Source of the DNA: Candidatus Borkfalkia ceftriaxoniphila
GTDB lineage: Bacteria > Bacillota > Clostridia > Christensenellales > Borkfalkiaceae
Length of the DNA: 12,105 nucleotides
Assembly (NCBI RefSeq): GCF_004134775.1
Contig: NZ_SDOZ01000001.1
Span: forward strand, 13,660 to 25,764
Reading direction: 5' to 3'
The translations under genes and the position numbers were made by a program. Positions 3,678-10,769 of the stretch are shown here, in pieces (the stretch's first letter is position 1; every line of letters begins with the position of its first letter). Under the pieces are notes generated by a model that was not told the DNA's origin, searched no databases, and saw nothing but the letters and a program-made list of their open reading frames with translations.

Positions 3678-6600
3678 TGAGAACAAAGAGATTGTGGATA
3701 GGCAGTCTATCGATTACATTGATATTGTCACTTATGTGCAGTTTATTGTTATTATTTCCTTCGCAACGGGTACAGGCTGAAACGAGTATAGAAGATAAAT
3801 GTGCACAATATACGAGTACAGATCTTTTAAAGAATACAAGTTCAGGAAAAGATATTTTTGATTTCGCTTCAGAATTAAATATCGCGGCATATGGCGCGCC
3901 GATTCGGGATTTACCGAATGTAATTCCGATAGAGTATCTGAGGCTAAATGGAGAGCCTGTTGTATATAAATACGTAGGTGAGGAATATGGCTTTTTGGTT
4001 GTACATTCATATCATAATGTCCCTCCTAATAACGGCGAAATAGCATTTTTACACATCTTTGTATTTGATTTTCAATGGACATTTGAAGGTAATCGTCAGG
4101 TCATGAGAGTGACCCCGATTGTGAGTGAGAACTTCAAATATGGATTGAACGCGGAAGGAGTAGAAACCTGGTATAAGAGCGATGCAAAATATACATATCA
4201 ACTAGGTGGTTCTACCACTACTTTATATTTTGATAAGGACTTTCAACTTAGGAATGTCGGTTTCAGTACGCTTTTACTCAATGAAAACGCAGTTAATTAT
4301 GGAGAGCGAGGATATTCCAAACAGAAAGATGACGGGCTGATTATCCAACAAACTCTATTTAATTTTAAAGGAGTAAAACAATTCAGTGGAAACGGCTTAG
4401 AAGAATTAGGAATTTTTGCTTTAAATCAAGCTTTAGGAAGAATACCTATAGTTGGGGATGTTATAACCACTAGTAAAGATTTTTGTGAAGTCATTGATGC
4501 TTTTATAACGGATACTAAAGACATTGATTTCACTACGCCTGAAGATAAGTTTATTTTTACAGAGGCATCAAGATCACAGCAAGCAGCCGATGATTCGTAT
4601 GAAACGTTTACGCGTGCGAGTAGTATTAATCCGGCAAACGACATATATATCGATGTTGGCGGCTATGCAGAGTGTGTCACTCTGTTGAGCGATACAAATT
4701 ATCGTAGTCGTTTATTAGAGCAGATGCGTTTTGACATAGTTTCGGTAAAAGCAGATAAAATTACATATTATAATGATAATTATGACAATGGCAATAGAAA
4801 ACCGTTTTTAACTACATATAGTCAATCTTTATTTTCAGAAGCAGCACCGGTAACTGAGATGGATAATAAACCCATGGAAACCAGTGCGGATATCTATTTA
4901 TTAGAAAACGGAAATCAGAAATTTTCTTATACGCCGTATGCATCAGGGAATTATCAAATTTATGATATTAATAAAGTTCTGAATATAAAAGTAATGGACC
5001 AATCCGGATCGACTTTATGGACCGGAATTGGAAATGCAAGCGTTCAATTATCAAAAGGGAAAAAGTATACGATTATCGTCAGCGGACAAAATGCCGTCCG
5101 TTCTTCTTTGCATATAAAATTTACGCCGATTGCTTTTAACAACGGGACAAAAAATATTACTTTGAATGGAGGAGAGGCGGTATACTTTAGCGTTGACTTA
5201 AATAATCGGAATTATCTCGTCGATACGTTTGATAAAAATTTCGAAGTAAATCTGTACGGGGATTCTTTTGATAATCTTTTAGAAGTATATAAAAATGGAA
5301 ATGAATTCTGTTTTTATAATGACGGTCATCATAAATCCGTTGTGTTGGAAATTGTAAACCGAGATAGTAATAAAGTTCAAAATGCAAAAATAACTTTAGG
5401 AGATGGGCTTGCAGTTGAATTAGATAAACCTGTAGAAACGACGATTGAAACTAAAATCATATTTTCATTTACAGCACCAGTTACTGGGCTTTATTATATA
5501 GAAAAATATAATATTGATTTATATTCGTATTTTATAGATTTAAACCAACTCGTTGTTGGCAACGGTATTGATAGTTATTTAATGGAGGGTGGGAAAACAT
5601 ATTACGGGGTCATAAAAGCGAATAAAATAGGATCGGTCAAATTTAGCGTTCAACGCGATTCGCAAAAGCTTAAAACCATAGGCACTACTTCGATCACAGG
5701 GAAAAGTACATATCAGTTTGTTTCGTTTACAAGTAAAGTAAGTCATCGTTATACGTTTTCGTTGAGTAGTGGCGCACAATTATATTATTTAATACACAAT
5801 GGACAATATATTTCAATAATGAATCCATCTTCTTACTCGTTGTTTATCCCCAATGGCGATACGGTATATTTTTCAATCAGTAATCCTAAGATTATTAATT
5901 TTAACATTACAGTTGATTTGCAAGAAGATGCTTTAATTTTAAATCAAAGCACCTCGTTTACTTTAAATGAAAACGGAACAAAGATGTTCCAAGTTTCCCT
6001 CCCGCTAACCGGCAAGTATTTTATAGAATCCGAGTTAAATTACTCACTGTTGGATTCCGGGCTTAACGAAATTTATTATACTCCGAACGATAAAATTATA
6101 AGCGGAGTATATTACGTTTTGGTAACCGGTGAAAAAAATCAAAGCAGTACTATCAAAATGAGTAACATTGTACCTGAAATGGCGATTATGGAATCTAAAA
6201 TGATTTCTAATACATCGTATTATCAATACAATTTGATTCAAGGTGAAAAATATATATTTTATACTTTTGGGAATGAACTGAAAACCAATCCCCGAAGTGT
6301 TGAAATTTCTGATGCAAACGGAACTGTTTTGGCACATTCGAATGAAAAATTTGTATCGTTAAATTTTACGGCTACAACAAGTAAAATATACGTAAAATTA
6401 ATAATAGAAGGTAAAAATTTTTACCTTGGTTTTAATATGATCTTTGAAGATAGTTCGAAAAATCCAGAGAACGAAGTTACTGTGTTTGACAAAAACGAAT
6501 TATCGAATATTCCTATAAAAAGCAACAATGATTATACTTTTATAAAAATACCTAAGGGTGATTATGTTTTATATGTTGATAGCCCTTTGGTAGGGAAAGT

Positions 6601-8827
6601 CGAATTCTGGTCGATTACTGGTACGGGTTTCAGAAAGTATACTGATTATTCCGACAGTGCGGCTTGGATAAAATATAATTTTGATAGTAATGAAGATAAA
6701 TTATATGCCGTTAACGGTAAATCGATATCTTCGGTAAAAGCTGCCTTAATTGATGCAAGTCAAGATTTTGATATAAGAATTCAATCAAAAGATGGAAATG
6801 TCGTAGATGATTTGATTCGAGGAAATGCTTATACCTTTCTTTTAGTTGATGAGAATAATATAGTTATAGGCGGTATTGAAGAATATCCTCAGTTTATTGT
6901 TAATTATAATGGTGAAACTGTTGTTCCGATTAATGGTTATTATTATTTCTTTGAAGGCAATGCTTCGACAGTAACCGTTAATGTTAGCTTTTTGGACAAG
7001 GTCGTACCTTTCGCAATTTTTTATGTACAATCACCGGAGGTAGAAGTACGATTAGAATATGTAAGCGACGAATATGCGTTTTTCGCAAAATCTAATATGA
7101 CATATAATTCCGATGAAACCTTTAAGTGTACCAATAACGAATTGTTTGTCAATGATGGTTCTATTAAGGATGTGTCGGATTCAAGATCCTCGCTAAGCGT
7201 TTCTTTGAATGATATTAGATGGGAAGTAAACGCTACGATAACAGCCCGTTATACTTTTACTTCTGAAACGTTGGGTACCTTTATCGTGGAAGAGGAATTG
7301 AATTATCAAAATCCGCGTATGAGTATTAACCAAATTAACTTTAATAGTAAAATGATGGCTTATGTTAATTACGCATCTACGGATTCGACGCAAGTTGTAA
7401 CAACGATTACGGTTCCATCTAATATTAAAATGTTAAATATTGACGGGGTTGGTGGAAAATATTTTCGGTTAAACATTAAAGTCGCTTCTCGGCAAGATTC
7501 ATTAAGAATTAATGTAAGTAATCTGTATTTTTATTACGCAGATTGTGCACTGAATTATTCAGGTGATCAAACTATATATTTTGATGTAGCAAATGTCTGT
7601 AATATCATGCCTTCTGCAAATTCTGTTAATACGGCCATAGCGGTAAATAAATTAATTTTAGCTGGAAAATCTTTGAAAGTTACCGCTGCAAGTGCGCAGA
7701 ATGCTACTACTGGTAATGATGCAGTGTCTGGAGCAACTGCTTTAGTTGCGCAGACTTTAGTGATATACATTAATGAATTGTATTTGACTGGCGGTAATGG
7801 TGGCAATGGAGGAAAGGCGCTTAATAGTGCTGCCGCGGGTAAAAACGGGGGTAATGCAGGAAATGGTGGTTTAGCTTTAAGCATACCGCAAGCGGCCTCC
7901 ATACAAGTAAAATCTTCTTGCAGTAAAATCGTTTTAACTGGAGGAAATGGCGGTCATGGCGGCAATGGCGGGGACGGAGCTAATGGTAATGCATCTTCGG
8001 TTCATGGCAAAAAAGGTGGTAATGGAGGTGCTGGAGGGAATGGCGCTGAACCATGTAATTATTTTCTATCAAATAGTAAGATAACCAAATCTAAAGGTGC
8101 TTCTGGTGTAGGCGGTATAGGCGGCAATGGCGGCAATGGTTATGGCGAAAATGCTGTTGGAGGCACTGGCGGTATCGGTGGCTTTTCAGAAAATGGCACT
8201 GGCGGTCGTGGCGGAGACGGTGGCAATGGCGGCGATGGAAAACCTATAAATAGTAGTGACAGTTCAAGTGGCGCTGGAGGCACTGGCGGAAGAGGCGGTT
8301 ACTCAACCAATGGGAGAGGCGGTCGTGGCGGAGATGGCGGTAAAGGCGGTCGTGGCGGAAACGGTGGCAATGGCGGCGCTGGCGGCAGTTCTGAAAGTGG
8401 ATACGGTGGTATTGGTGGAAACGGTGGTGATGGCGGCGACGGATTTGATGATACGAATACAGATCAAAAACCTTCCAGAGGCGGCAATGGTGGCAATGGC
8501 GGTAAAGGAGGTTATTCAGGTAAAACGGGTTTGTACGCAACACCAGGTAATGGTGGAAACGGCGGCCGCGGGGGGTATGTAGGTAATATCGGCGGAGGTA
8601 AATCTGGCGGTAATGGTGGCTACGGATATAATGGTGGGCATGGCGGCCATGCTACGAAAGGAAATGCGATCTTTGCAGCAGGAGGTAATGGTGGTAATGG
8701 AGGAGATGCTTATGGAGGAAGTCCGGGTAAAAAAGGTGATTCAGCTTCAGGTGGGCCCATGGGGGCTCATGGAAAAGAAGGAACTGATGGAGTAAATAAA
8801 GGAAGTTACCAAAATTATCCAGGATAA
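3677..8827 (+). CDS. Giant secreted protein with tandem beta-sandwich repeats and a Gly-Gly-X C-terminal domain (1716 aa)
   Basis: The ATG overlaps the preceding stop. Residues 1-34 are a signal peptide: MRTKR, a Leu/Ile core, then RVQA before ETS (cleavage after Ala34). Residues 35-400 are unassigned and include GRIPIVGDVITTSKDF near 255. From about 405 to 1130, units of roughly 80-100 residues recur with a pattern like F-x-F/Y-T-x-P-x-T/S-G-x-Y-x-I, then L-x-x-G-x-x-Y-x-V (near 416, 596, 769 and 849), resembling PPC-type bacterial beta-sandwiches. About 1220-1370 looks beta-solenoid-like (IDGVGG, LRINVSNLYF, TIYFDVANV). From Gly1372 the chain is GGN/GGD/GGR/GGK repeats almost to the end. 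No LPXTG, SLH or cell-wall-binding repeat is visible, so anchoring is unexplained. It is probably an adhesin or surface-layer-like filament; function is unknown. Confidence 0.85.
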   Translation: MRTKRLWIGSLSITLILSLMCSLLLLFPSQRVQAETSIEDKCAQYTSTDLLKNTSSGKDIFDFASELNIAAYGAPIRDLPNVIPIEYLRLNGEPVVYKYVGEEYGFLVVHSYHNVPPNNGEIAFLHIFVFDFQWTFEGNRQVMRVTPIVSENFKYGLNAEGVETWYKSDAKYTYQLGGSTTTLYFDKDFQLRNVGFSTLLLNENAVNYGERGYSKQKDDGLIIQQTLFNFKGVKQFSGNGLEELGIFALNQALGRIPIVGDVITTSKDFCEVIDAFITDTKDIDFTTPEDKFIFTEASRSQQAADDSYETFTRASSINPANDIYIDVGGYAECVTLLSDTNYRSRLLEQMRFDIVSVKADKITYYNDNYDNGNRKPFLTTYSQSLFSEAAPVTEMDNKPMETSADIYLLENGNQKFSYTPYASGNYQIYDINKVLNIKVMDQSGSTLWTGIGNASVQLSKGKKYTIIVSGQNAVRSSLHIKFTPIAFNNGTKNITLNGGEAVYFSVDLNNRNYLVDTFDKNFEVNLYGDSFDNLLEVYKNGNEFCFYNDGHHKSVVLEIVNRDSNKVQNAKITLGDGLAVELDKPVETTIETKIIFSFTAPVTGLYYIEKYNIDLYSYFIDLNQLVVGNGIDSYLMEGGKTYYGVIKANKIGSVKFSVQRDSQKLKTIGTTSITGKSTYQFVSFTSKVSHRYTFSLSSGAQLYYLIHNGQYISIMNPSSYSLFIPNGDTVYFSISNPKIINFNITVDLQEDALILNQSTSFTLNENGTKMFQVSLPLTGKYFIESELNYSLLDSGLNEIYYTPNDKIISGVYYVLVTGEKNQSSTIKMSNIVPEMAIMESKMISNTSYYQYNLIQGEKYIFYTFGNELKTNPRSVEISDANGTVLAHSNEKFVSLNFTATTSKIYVKLIIEGKNFYLGFNMIFEDSSKNPENEVTVFDKNELSNIPIKSNNDYTFIKIPKGDYVLYVDSPLVGKVEFWSITGTGFRKYTDYSDSAAWIKYNFDSNEDKLYAVNGKSISSVKAALIDASQDFDIRIQSKDGNVVDDLIRGNAYTFLLVDENNIVIGGIEEYPQFIVNYNGETVVPINGYYYFFEGNASTVTVNVSFLDKVVPFAIFYVQSPEVEVRLEYVSDEYAFFAKSNMTYNSDETFKCTNNELFVNDGSIKDVSDSRSSLSVSLNDIRWEVNATITARYTFTSETLGTFIVEEELNYQNPRMSINQINFNSKMMAYVNYASTDSTQVVTTITVPSNIKMLNIDGVGGKYFRLNIKVASRQDSLRINVSNLYFYYADCALNYSGDQTIYFDVANVCNIMPSANSVNTAIAVNKLILAGKSLKVTAASAQNATTGNDAVSGATALVAQTLVIYINELYLTGGNGGNGGKALNSAAAGKNGGNAGNGGLALSIPQAASIQVKSSCSKIVLTGGNGGHGGNGGDGANGNASSVHGKKGGNGGAGGNGAEPCNYFLSNSKITKSKGASGVGGIGGNGGNGYGENAVGGTGGIGGFSENGTGGRGGDGGNGGDGKPINSSDSSSGAGGTGGRGGYSTNGRGGRGGDGGKGGRGGNGGNGGAGGSSESGYGGIGGNGGDGGDGFDDTNTDQKPSRGGNGGNGGKGGYSGKTGLYATPGNGGNGGRGGYVGNIGGGKSGGNGGYGYNGGHGGHATKGNAIFAAGGNGGNGGDAYGGSPGKKGDSASGGPMGAHGKEGTDGVNKGSYQNYPG
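7790..8800 (+). repeat. Coding Gly-Gly-X repeat tract (polyglycine-II-like)
   Basis: In frame, codons from 7790 read GGNGGNGG and continue as GG-X with X mostly Asn, Asp, Arg, Lys, His or Ile. The tract is interrupted by short loops such as SENGTGG and YSTNGRGG and by one longer insert (about residues 1380-1421) before LTGGNGG recurs. Gly codons mix GGC, GGT, GGA and GGG, so the repeats are not a fresh slippage expansion. GG-X tracts of this type form bundles of polyglycine-II helices in known adhesins and antifreeze proteins. Confidence 0.85.
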
Positions 8828-8828
8828 A

Positions 8829-8864
8829 AAAAAAGGGAACAGTTGTAAAACTGCTCCCTTTTTT
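8829..8864 (+). terminator. Terminator of the lipoprotein/giant-protein operon
   Basis: AAAAAAGGGA (8829-8838) pairs with TCCCTTTTTT (8855-8864), and CAGT with ACTG inside, with one A/C mismatch. It begins 2 bp after the stop codon and ends in six T. Confidence 0.9.
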
Positions 8865-8916
8865 ATTATGATATATTTAGCAATTTGATTCCTTGAAAAA
8901 AGATATAAAAAATATG

Positions 8917-8948
8917 AGCCGTCTCCTATAAAGGAGGCGGCTATTTTT
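8917..8948. terminator. Second terminator-like hairpin
   Basis: AGCCGTCTCC (8917-8926) pairs with GGAGGCGGCT (8933-8942) with one G-T wobble and the loop TATAAA, followed by A and five T. No gene lies between it and the previous terminator. It may be a back-up terminator or act on leftward transcripts. Confidence 0.6.
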
Positions 8949-8950
8949 GC

Positions 8951-8970
8951 AATGGGTATGGATGGGTATG
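8951..8970. repeat. Tandem 10-bp repeat near the att junction
   Basis: AATGGGTATG and GATGGGTATG are adjacent and differ at one base. They sit about 100 bp left of the tRNA fragment, where integrase arm-binding sites often occur; that role is speculative. The remaining sequence 8971-9066 is AT-rich with no gene. Confidence 0.35.
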
Positions 8971-9066
8971 AATCATATTGAGAAAAAAGCACAATATATA
9001 GTATTTTTATTTTAAGACTTCTTCTAAATGTTGTATTGTTTGTTTTGACAGGCATTTGCGCGATGC

Positions 9067-9123
9067 CTCGAAATCGTGTTTACCCCACGGGTAACAAGGG
9101 TTCAAATCCCTTTCTCTGCGCCA
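9067..9123 (+). pseudogene. 3' fragment of tRNA-Ser(CGA): probable element attachment junction
   Basis: CTCGAAA (9067-9073) is a canonical tRNA-Ser(CGA) anticodon loop. It is followed by the 3' anticodon strand TCGTG, a long variable arm (TTACCC/GGGTAA, typical of Ser), the T arm AAGGG-TTCAAAT-CCCTT (9096-9112), the acceptor strand TCTCTGC, discriminator G and CCA (9121-9123). The 5' half is missing: no GCAGAGA acceptor strand or D arm lies upstream, and the bases just before the loop (GATGC) do not pair with TCGTG, where CACGA would be expected. Identity to a tRNA therefore begins at the anticodon loop, a known crossover site for integrases. This is read as the displaced 3' end (attR-like), with the integrated element to its left. 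A free-standing functional tRNA is ruled out. Confidence 0.75.
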
Positions 9124-9129
9124 TACGTG

Positions 9130-9174
9130 AATAATACGAACCCCGAAGATAATTCGGGGTTCGTATTATTTTTT
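9130..9174 (+). terminator. Long terminator behind the tRNA fragment
   Basis: An 18-bp perfect stem (9130-9147 with 9153-9170, core CGAACCCCGAA) with a 5-nt loop and a T-run to 9174. It begins 7 bp after CCA, as expected for the native terminator of the tRNA gene, which supports chromosomal sequence at this side. Confidence 0.9.
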
Positions 9175-9506
9175 GCACAAGATTTCTTCGGTATCATAAT
9201 TCGGTTGAAGTAGCACCTCAAATTTTGCTTTTTTCGGTCGGCTATGGTAGCATAGGTCCTCGCGGACGTCAACGTCCGCAAAATCGTCGCTTAAAACTTT
9301 TATAAAAATAAATTGAGAGCAGAGCAAGGAGTTTTTCCTTGCTCTGCTCTTTTGCTGTATTTATATAGTTGTGCTTTTCACCCACGCAACGATTTTTCTT
9401 TCCCCGTTGACTTCCGCAGACCGATACGCAAGATGCTTTCCATTTACCGTCCTATGCCCCTTCGCCTTTTGCCCGAAAAAGGCAAAATCAAATTCGGAGG
9501 TGTAAA
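9175..9506. other. Gene-free stretch with hairpins between the tRNA remnant and the sigma-like gene
   Basis: It holds two adjacent dyads, CTATG-GTAG-CATAG (9242-9255) and GCGGACGT-CA-ACGTCCGC (9262-9279), a strong terminator (9316-9353) and a weak dyad TTTTGCC/GGCAAAA (9466-9486). It ends in GGAGGT (9496-9501) before the next gene. No clear promoter is seen; TTGACT at about 9405 has no matching -10. Confidence 0.5.
9316..9353 (+). terminator. Perfect 15-bp intrinsic terminator
   Basis: AGAGCAGAGCAAGGA (9316-9330) is exactly complementary to 9336-9350, with a 5-nt loop and four T (9350-9353). No gene ends just upstream, so it insulates the next gene or ends an unseen RNA. Confidence 0.85.
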
Positions 9507-10130
9507 ATGGAACAAACGGAAAAGAAAAGGGATTTCAAGGTATTGGCTGAGAAAATATCTCCCGAAAACATATTGATCATGTCGGAACTGTTGGCGATAA
9601 AGGAAACGAAAACGCTCATAAGGTTTATGAGTCGTCATGCGGTAATCGCGCATGCGAAACTTTGCAAAGACGTGTTCTGCAAAGATACGCGGGGATACGT
9701 ACTGTCCGACTGCTACGATATAGTACAGAGCGTGGCGGTTTTTCTCTGCGAACATTTCGGAGAATATCTGGACGATTTCCTGTATATCTCGAAACGAGGG
9801 AAAAGGATCACGATAAAAATAGAATGCTGCCTGATCGTAACCAGAATGTTATGCAGGAAATACTGCTATATGCAGAAATATACAAGCCTTGAAAAAACGA
9901 AAATGAAAATCGAATCCATGGCGGAAGAAACGGAGGAAGAAGACTATTCGATCGTTGACGCAGTCGTAGCGTCTCTGAACCTAACAGAAAACATGAATCT
10001 TGCGTTGGATTACAGAATGTCGGGAATGAGTTATCCCGATATAGGAAGAATGCTGTCGAGGGCGACGAGTACCGTATATGAGTATTTCATCAAAATGCGG
10101 CAAAGATATTCCGCTATTTACGGCGGATAA
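9507..10130 (+). CDS. Sigma-70-like / helix-turn-helix accessory protein (207 aa)
   Basis: ATG at 9507 follows GGAGGT (9496-9501) by 5 nt. Residues 69-90 (CYDIVQSVAVFLCEHFGEYLDD) resemble the D-x-V-Q helix of sigma region 2. The last 50 residues (LTENMNLALDYRMSGMSYPDIGRML, then STVYEYFIKMRQRYSA) read as a region-4-like helix-turn-helix. An acidic linker (EETEEEDYS) lies between. Similar short sigma-like proteins are common accessory genes of Firmicute conjugative transposons, where they are thought to regulate the element; the resemblance was judged by eye. It stands alone between two terminators. It lies to the right of the tRNA remnant, so that side may carry a second element. DNA binding is likely; true sigma activity is uncertain. 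Confidence 0.65.
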   Translation: MEQTEKKRDFKVLAEKISPENILIMSELLAIKETKTLIRFMSRHAVIAHAKLCKDVFCKDTRGYVLSDCYDIVQSVAVFLCEHFGEYLDDFLYISKRGKRITIKIECCLIVTRMLCRKYCYMQKYTSLEKTKMKIESMAEETEEEDYSIVDAVVASLNLTENMNLALDYRMSGMSYPDIGRMLSRATSTVYEYFIKMRQRYSAIYGG

Positions 10131-10185
10131 AAATATCCGCTATACTGATTATCGTTTAACTTCATATTCAATCAAAGGCACCCAA

Positions 10186-10224
10186 AAGAACCTAAGTCGA
10201 ATATTCGGCTTAGGTTCTTTTTTT
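10186..10224. terminator. Terminator between the sigma-like gene and the leftward XRE gene
   Basis: AAGAACCTAAG (10186-10196) pairs with CTTAGGTTCTT (10209-10219), extended by inner pairs, then seven T (10218-10224). The opposite strand also has a four-T tail, so it can serve both converging genes. Confidence 0.85.
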
Positions 10225-10253
10225 ATGTATAAATAAAAATTTTATATAATCAT

Positions 10254-10496
10254 TTAATCAAGTTCTATATCTTTCGAACGAAACAAATCATCATCTAAAA
10301 ACTCAAAAATCGTTATATCAAAACCATTTGCAAGTTTATAAAGTGTCGTTAAGGTAACTGTTTTATTCTGCCCCGATAAAATTCTATTCATAGCCCCGTG
10401 ATATATGCCTGATTTTTGTTCAAGCCGATATTTTGTCATATCGTACTTTTCCAATAATTTATAAATGCGTTTCGCGACAGCGTCGTTTACAGTCAA
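10254..10496 (-). CDS. XRE-family regulator with TTG start (80 aa)
   Basis: The start is TTG at 10496. An in-frame TGA lies three codons upstream, and a GGGGGTGA site precedes the TTG by 6 nt, so no earlier start is possible. The next Met (residue 20) would remove helix 1. The protein is an XRE domain with nothing added: VAKRIYKLLEKYDM, TKYRLEQKSGI, YHGAMNRILSG, then VTLTTLYKLANGFDITIFEFLDDDLF. Its 5' end overlaps by 38 bp a truncated paralogue that lies ahead of it on the same transcript. Expression therefore probably depends on the promoter at 10644 and on ribosomes reading the truncated copy. It is divergent from, and similar to, the XRE protein at 10770, suggesting cross-regulation at the three operators between them. 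Confidence 0.8.
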   Translation of the reverse strand: MTVNDAVAKRIYKLLEKYDMTKYRLEQKSGIYHGAMNRILSGQNKTVTLTTLYKLANGFDITIFEFLDDDLFRSKDIELD

Positions 10497-10608
10497 ATCC
10501 CATCACCCCCATGTATAAACCTGTTTCTTGCTCTAATTGATGCTGGGACATTTTCTGTTTTTTCAACAATTCGCGAACTCTAATAGCAAATGCTTGATTA
10601 AATGTCAT
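10459..10608 (-). pseudogene. Truncated XRE paralogue (49 aa) fused ahead of the TTG-start XRE gene
   Basis: ATG at 10608 follows TAAGGAGAGG closely. The first 36 residues (MTFNQAFAIRVRELLKKQKM, then SQHQLEQETGLYMGVM) align without gaps to the start of the next gene (MTVNDAVAKRIYKLLEKYDM, TKYRLEQKSGIYHGAM). Homology then stops in the recognition helix. The frame continues out of phase as GFDCKRRCRETHL to TAA at 10459-10461. This is a tandem duplicate that lost its 3' half, the deletion ending just before the start codon of the second copy. It still has the only good ribosome-binding site and promoter of the pair, so it may now work as a translated leader. A complete helix-turn-helix is not encoded. 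Confidence 0.7.
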
Positions 10609-10621
10609 AACCTCTCCTTAA

Positions 10622-10642
10622 TTGACTAATTTGTACTATGTA
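10622..10642 (+). promoter_or_regulatory. Operator-like repeat O1
   Basis: A 21-bp element: TTGAC, two variable bases, ATTT, two variable bases, ACTA, two variable bases, TA. It lies immediately downstream of the leftward -10 box, over the expected start of that transcript. Confidence 0.65.
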
Positions 10643-10643
10643 T

Positions 10644-10652
10644 ATTTTACCA
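10644..10652 (-). promoter_or_regulatory. Leftward extended -10 promoter for the XRE pair
   Basis: On the - strand TGG-TAAAAT (10652-10644) is a TG-extended -10. There is no good -35. The start is expected near 10637, giving a leader of about 29 nt before the ATG at 10608. Confidence 0.55.
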
Positions 10653-10653
10653 A

Positions 10654-10673
10654 ACGTATTTTAAAAAATACGT
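10654..10673. repeat. 20-bp palindrome between the divergent promoters
   Basis: ACGTATTTT and AAAATACGT form 9-bp arms around AA. Its right end overlaps operator copy O2. Confidence 0.55.
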
Positions 10674-10689
10674 AGTATAAATCAGTCAA
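10669..10689 (-). promoter_or_regulatory. Operator-like repeat O2
   Basis: Reverse-orientation copy of the 21-bp element, identical to O1 at 18 of 21 positions; every difference is a transition. Confidence 0.65.
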
Positions 10690-10693
10690 ATAG

Positions 10694-10722
10694 TTGATTA
10701 GTTAAAAAAACTATGATAAAAT
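10694..10722 (+). promoter_or_regulatory. Rightward promoter of the XRE / 301-aa operon
   Basis: TTGATT (10694-10699), a 17-bp spacer, TAAAAT (10717-10722) with TG at 10714-10715. The start is expected near 10729, inside operator copy O3. Confidence 0.75.
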
Positions 10723-10742
10723 ATGTAGTGTAAATTGGTCAA
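10722..10742 (-). promoter_or_regulatory. Operator-like repeat O3
   Basis: Reverse-orientation copy of the 21-bp element, matching O1 at 16 and O2 at 17 of 21 positions. It overlaps the last -10 base and the start site of the rightward promoter, the same relation O1 has to the leftward promoter. Confidence 0.65.
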
Positions 10743-10769
10743 AATAAAATTTTTAGGGGATACGCAAAA

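Noticed and set aside
8244..8543. Leftward His/Arg-rich frame opposite the Gly-rich tract
   Set aside because: It is the mirror of GGC/GGT-type codons; repetitive GGN codons keep the opposite and shifted frames open.
7790..8800. CRISPR array or non-coding satellite
   Set aside because: The period is codon-based with no spacers, and it lies in frame within a 1716-aa reading frame with varied synonymous codons.
7790..8827. True PE_PGRS protein
   Set aside because: There is no PE domain, and the base composition, ribosome-binding sites and neighbours are Firmicute-like; only the GG-X chemistry is shared.
9024..9123. Complete, functional tRNA-Ser
   Set aside because: No D arm or 5' acceptor strand (GCAGAGA expected) lies upstream, and the 5' anticodon strand does not pair.
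9313..9576. Rightward 87-aa frame
   Set aside because: It starts inside a terminator stem and overlaps the supported sigma-like gene in another frame.
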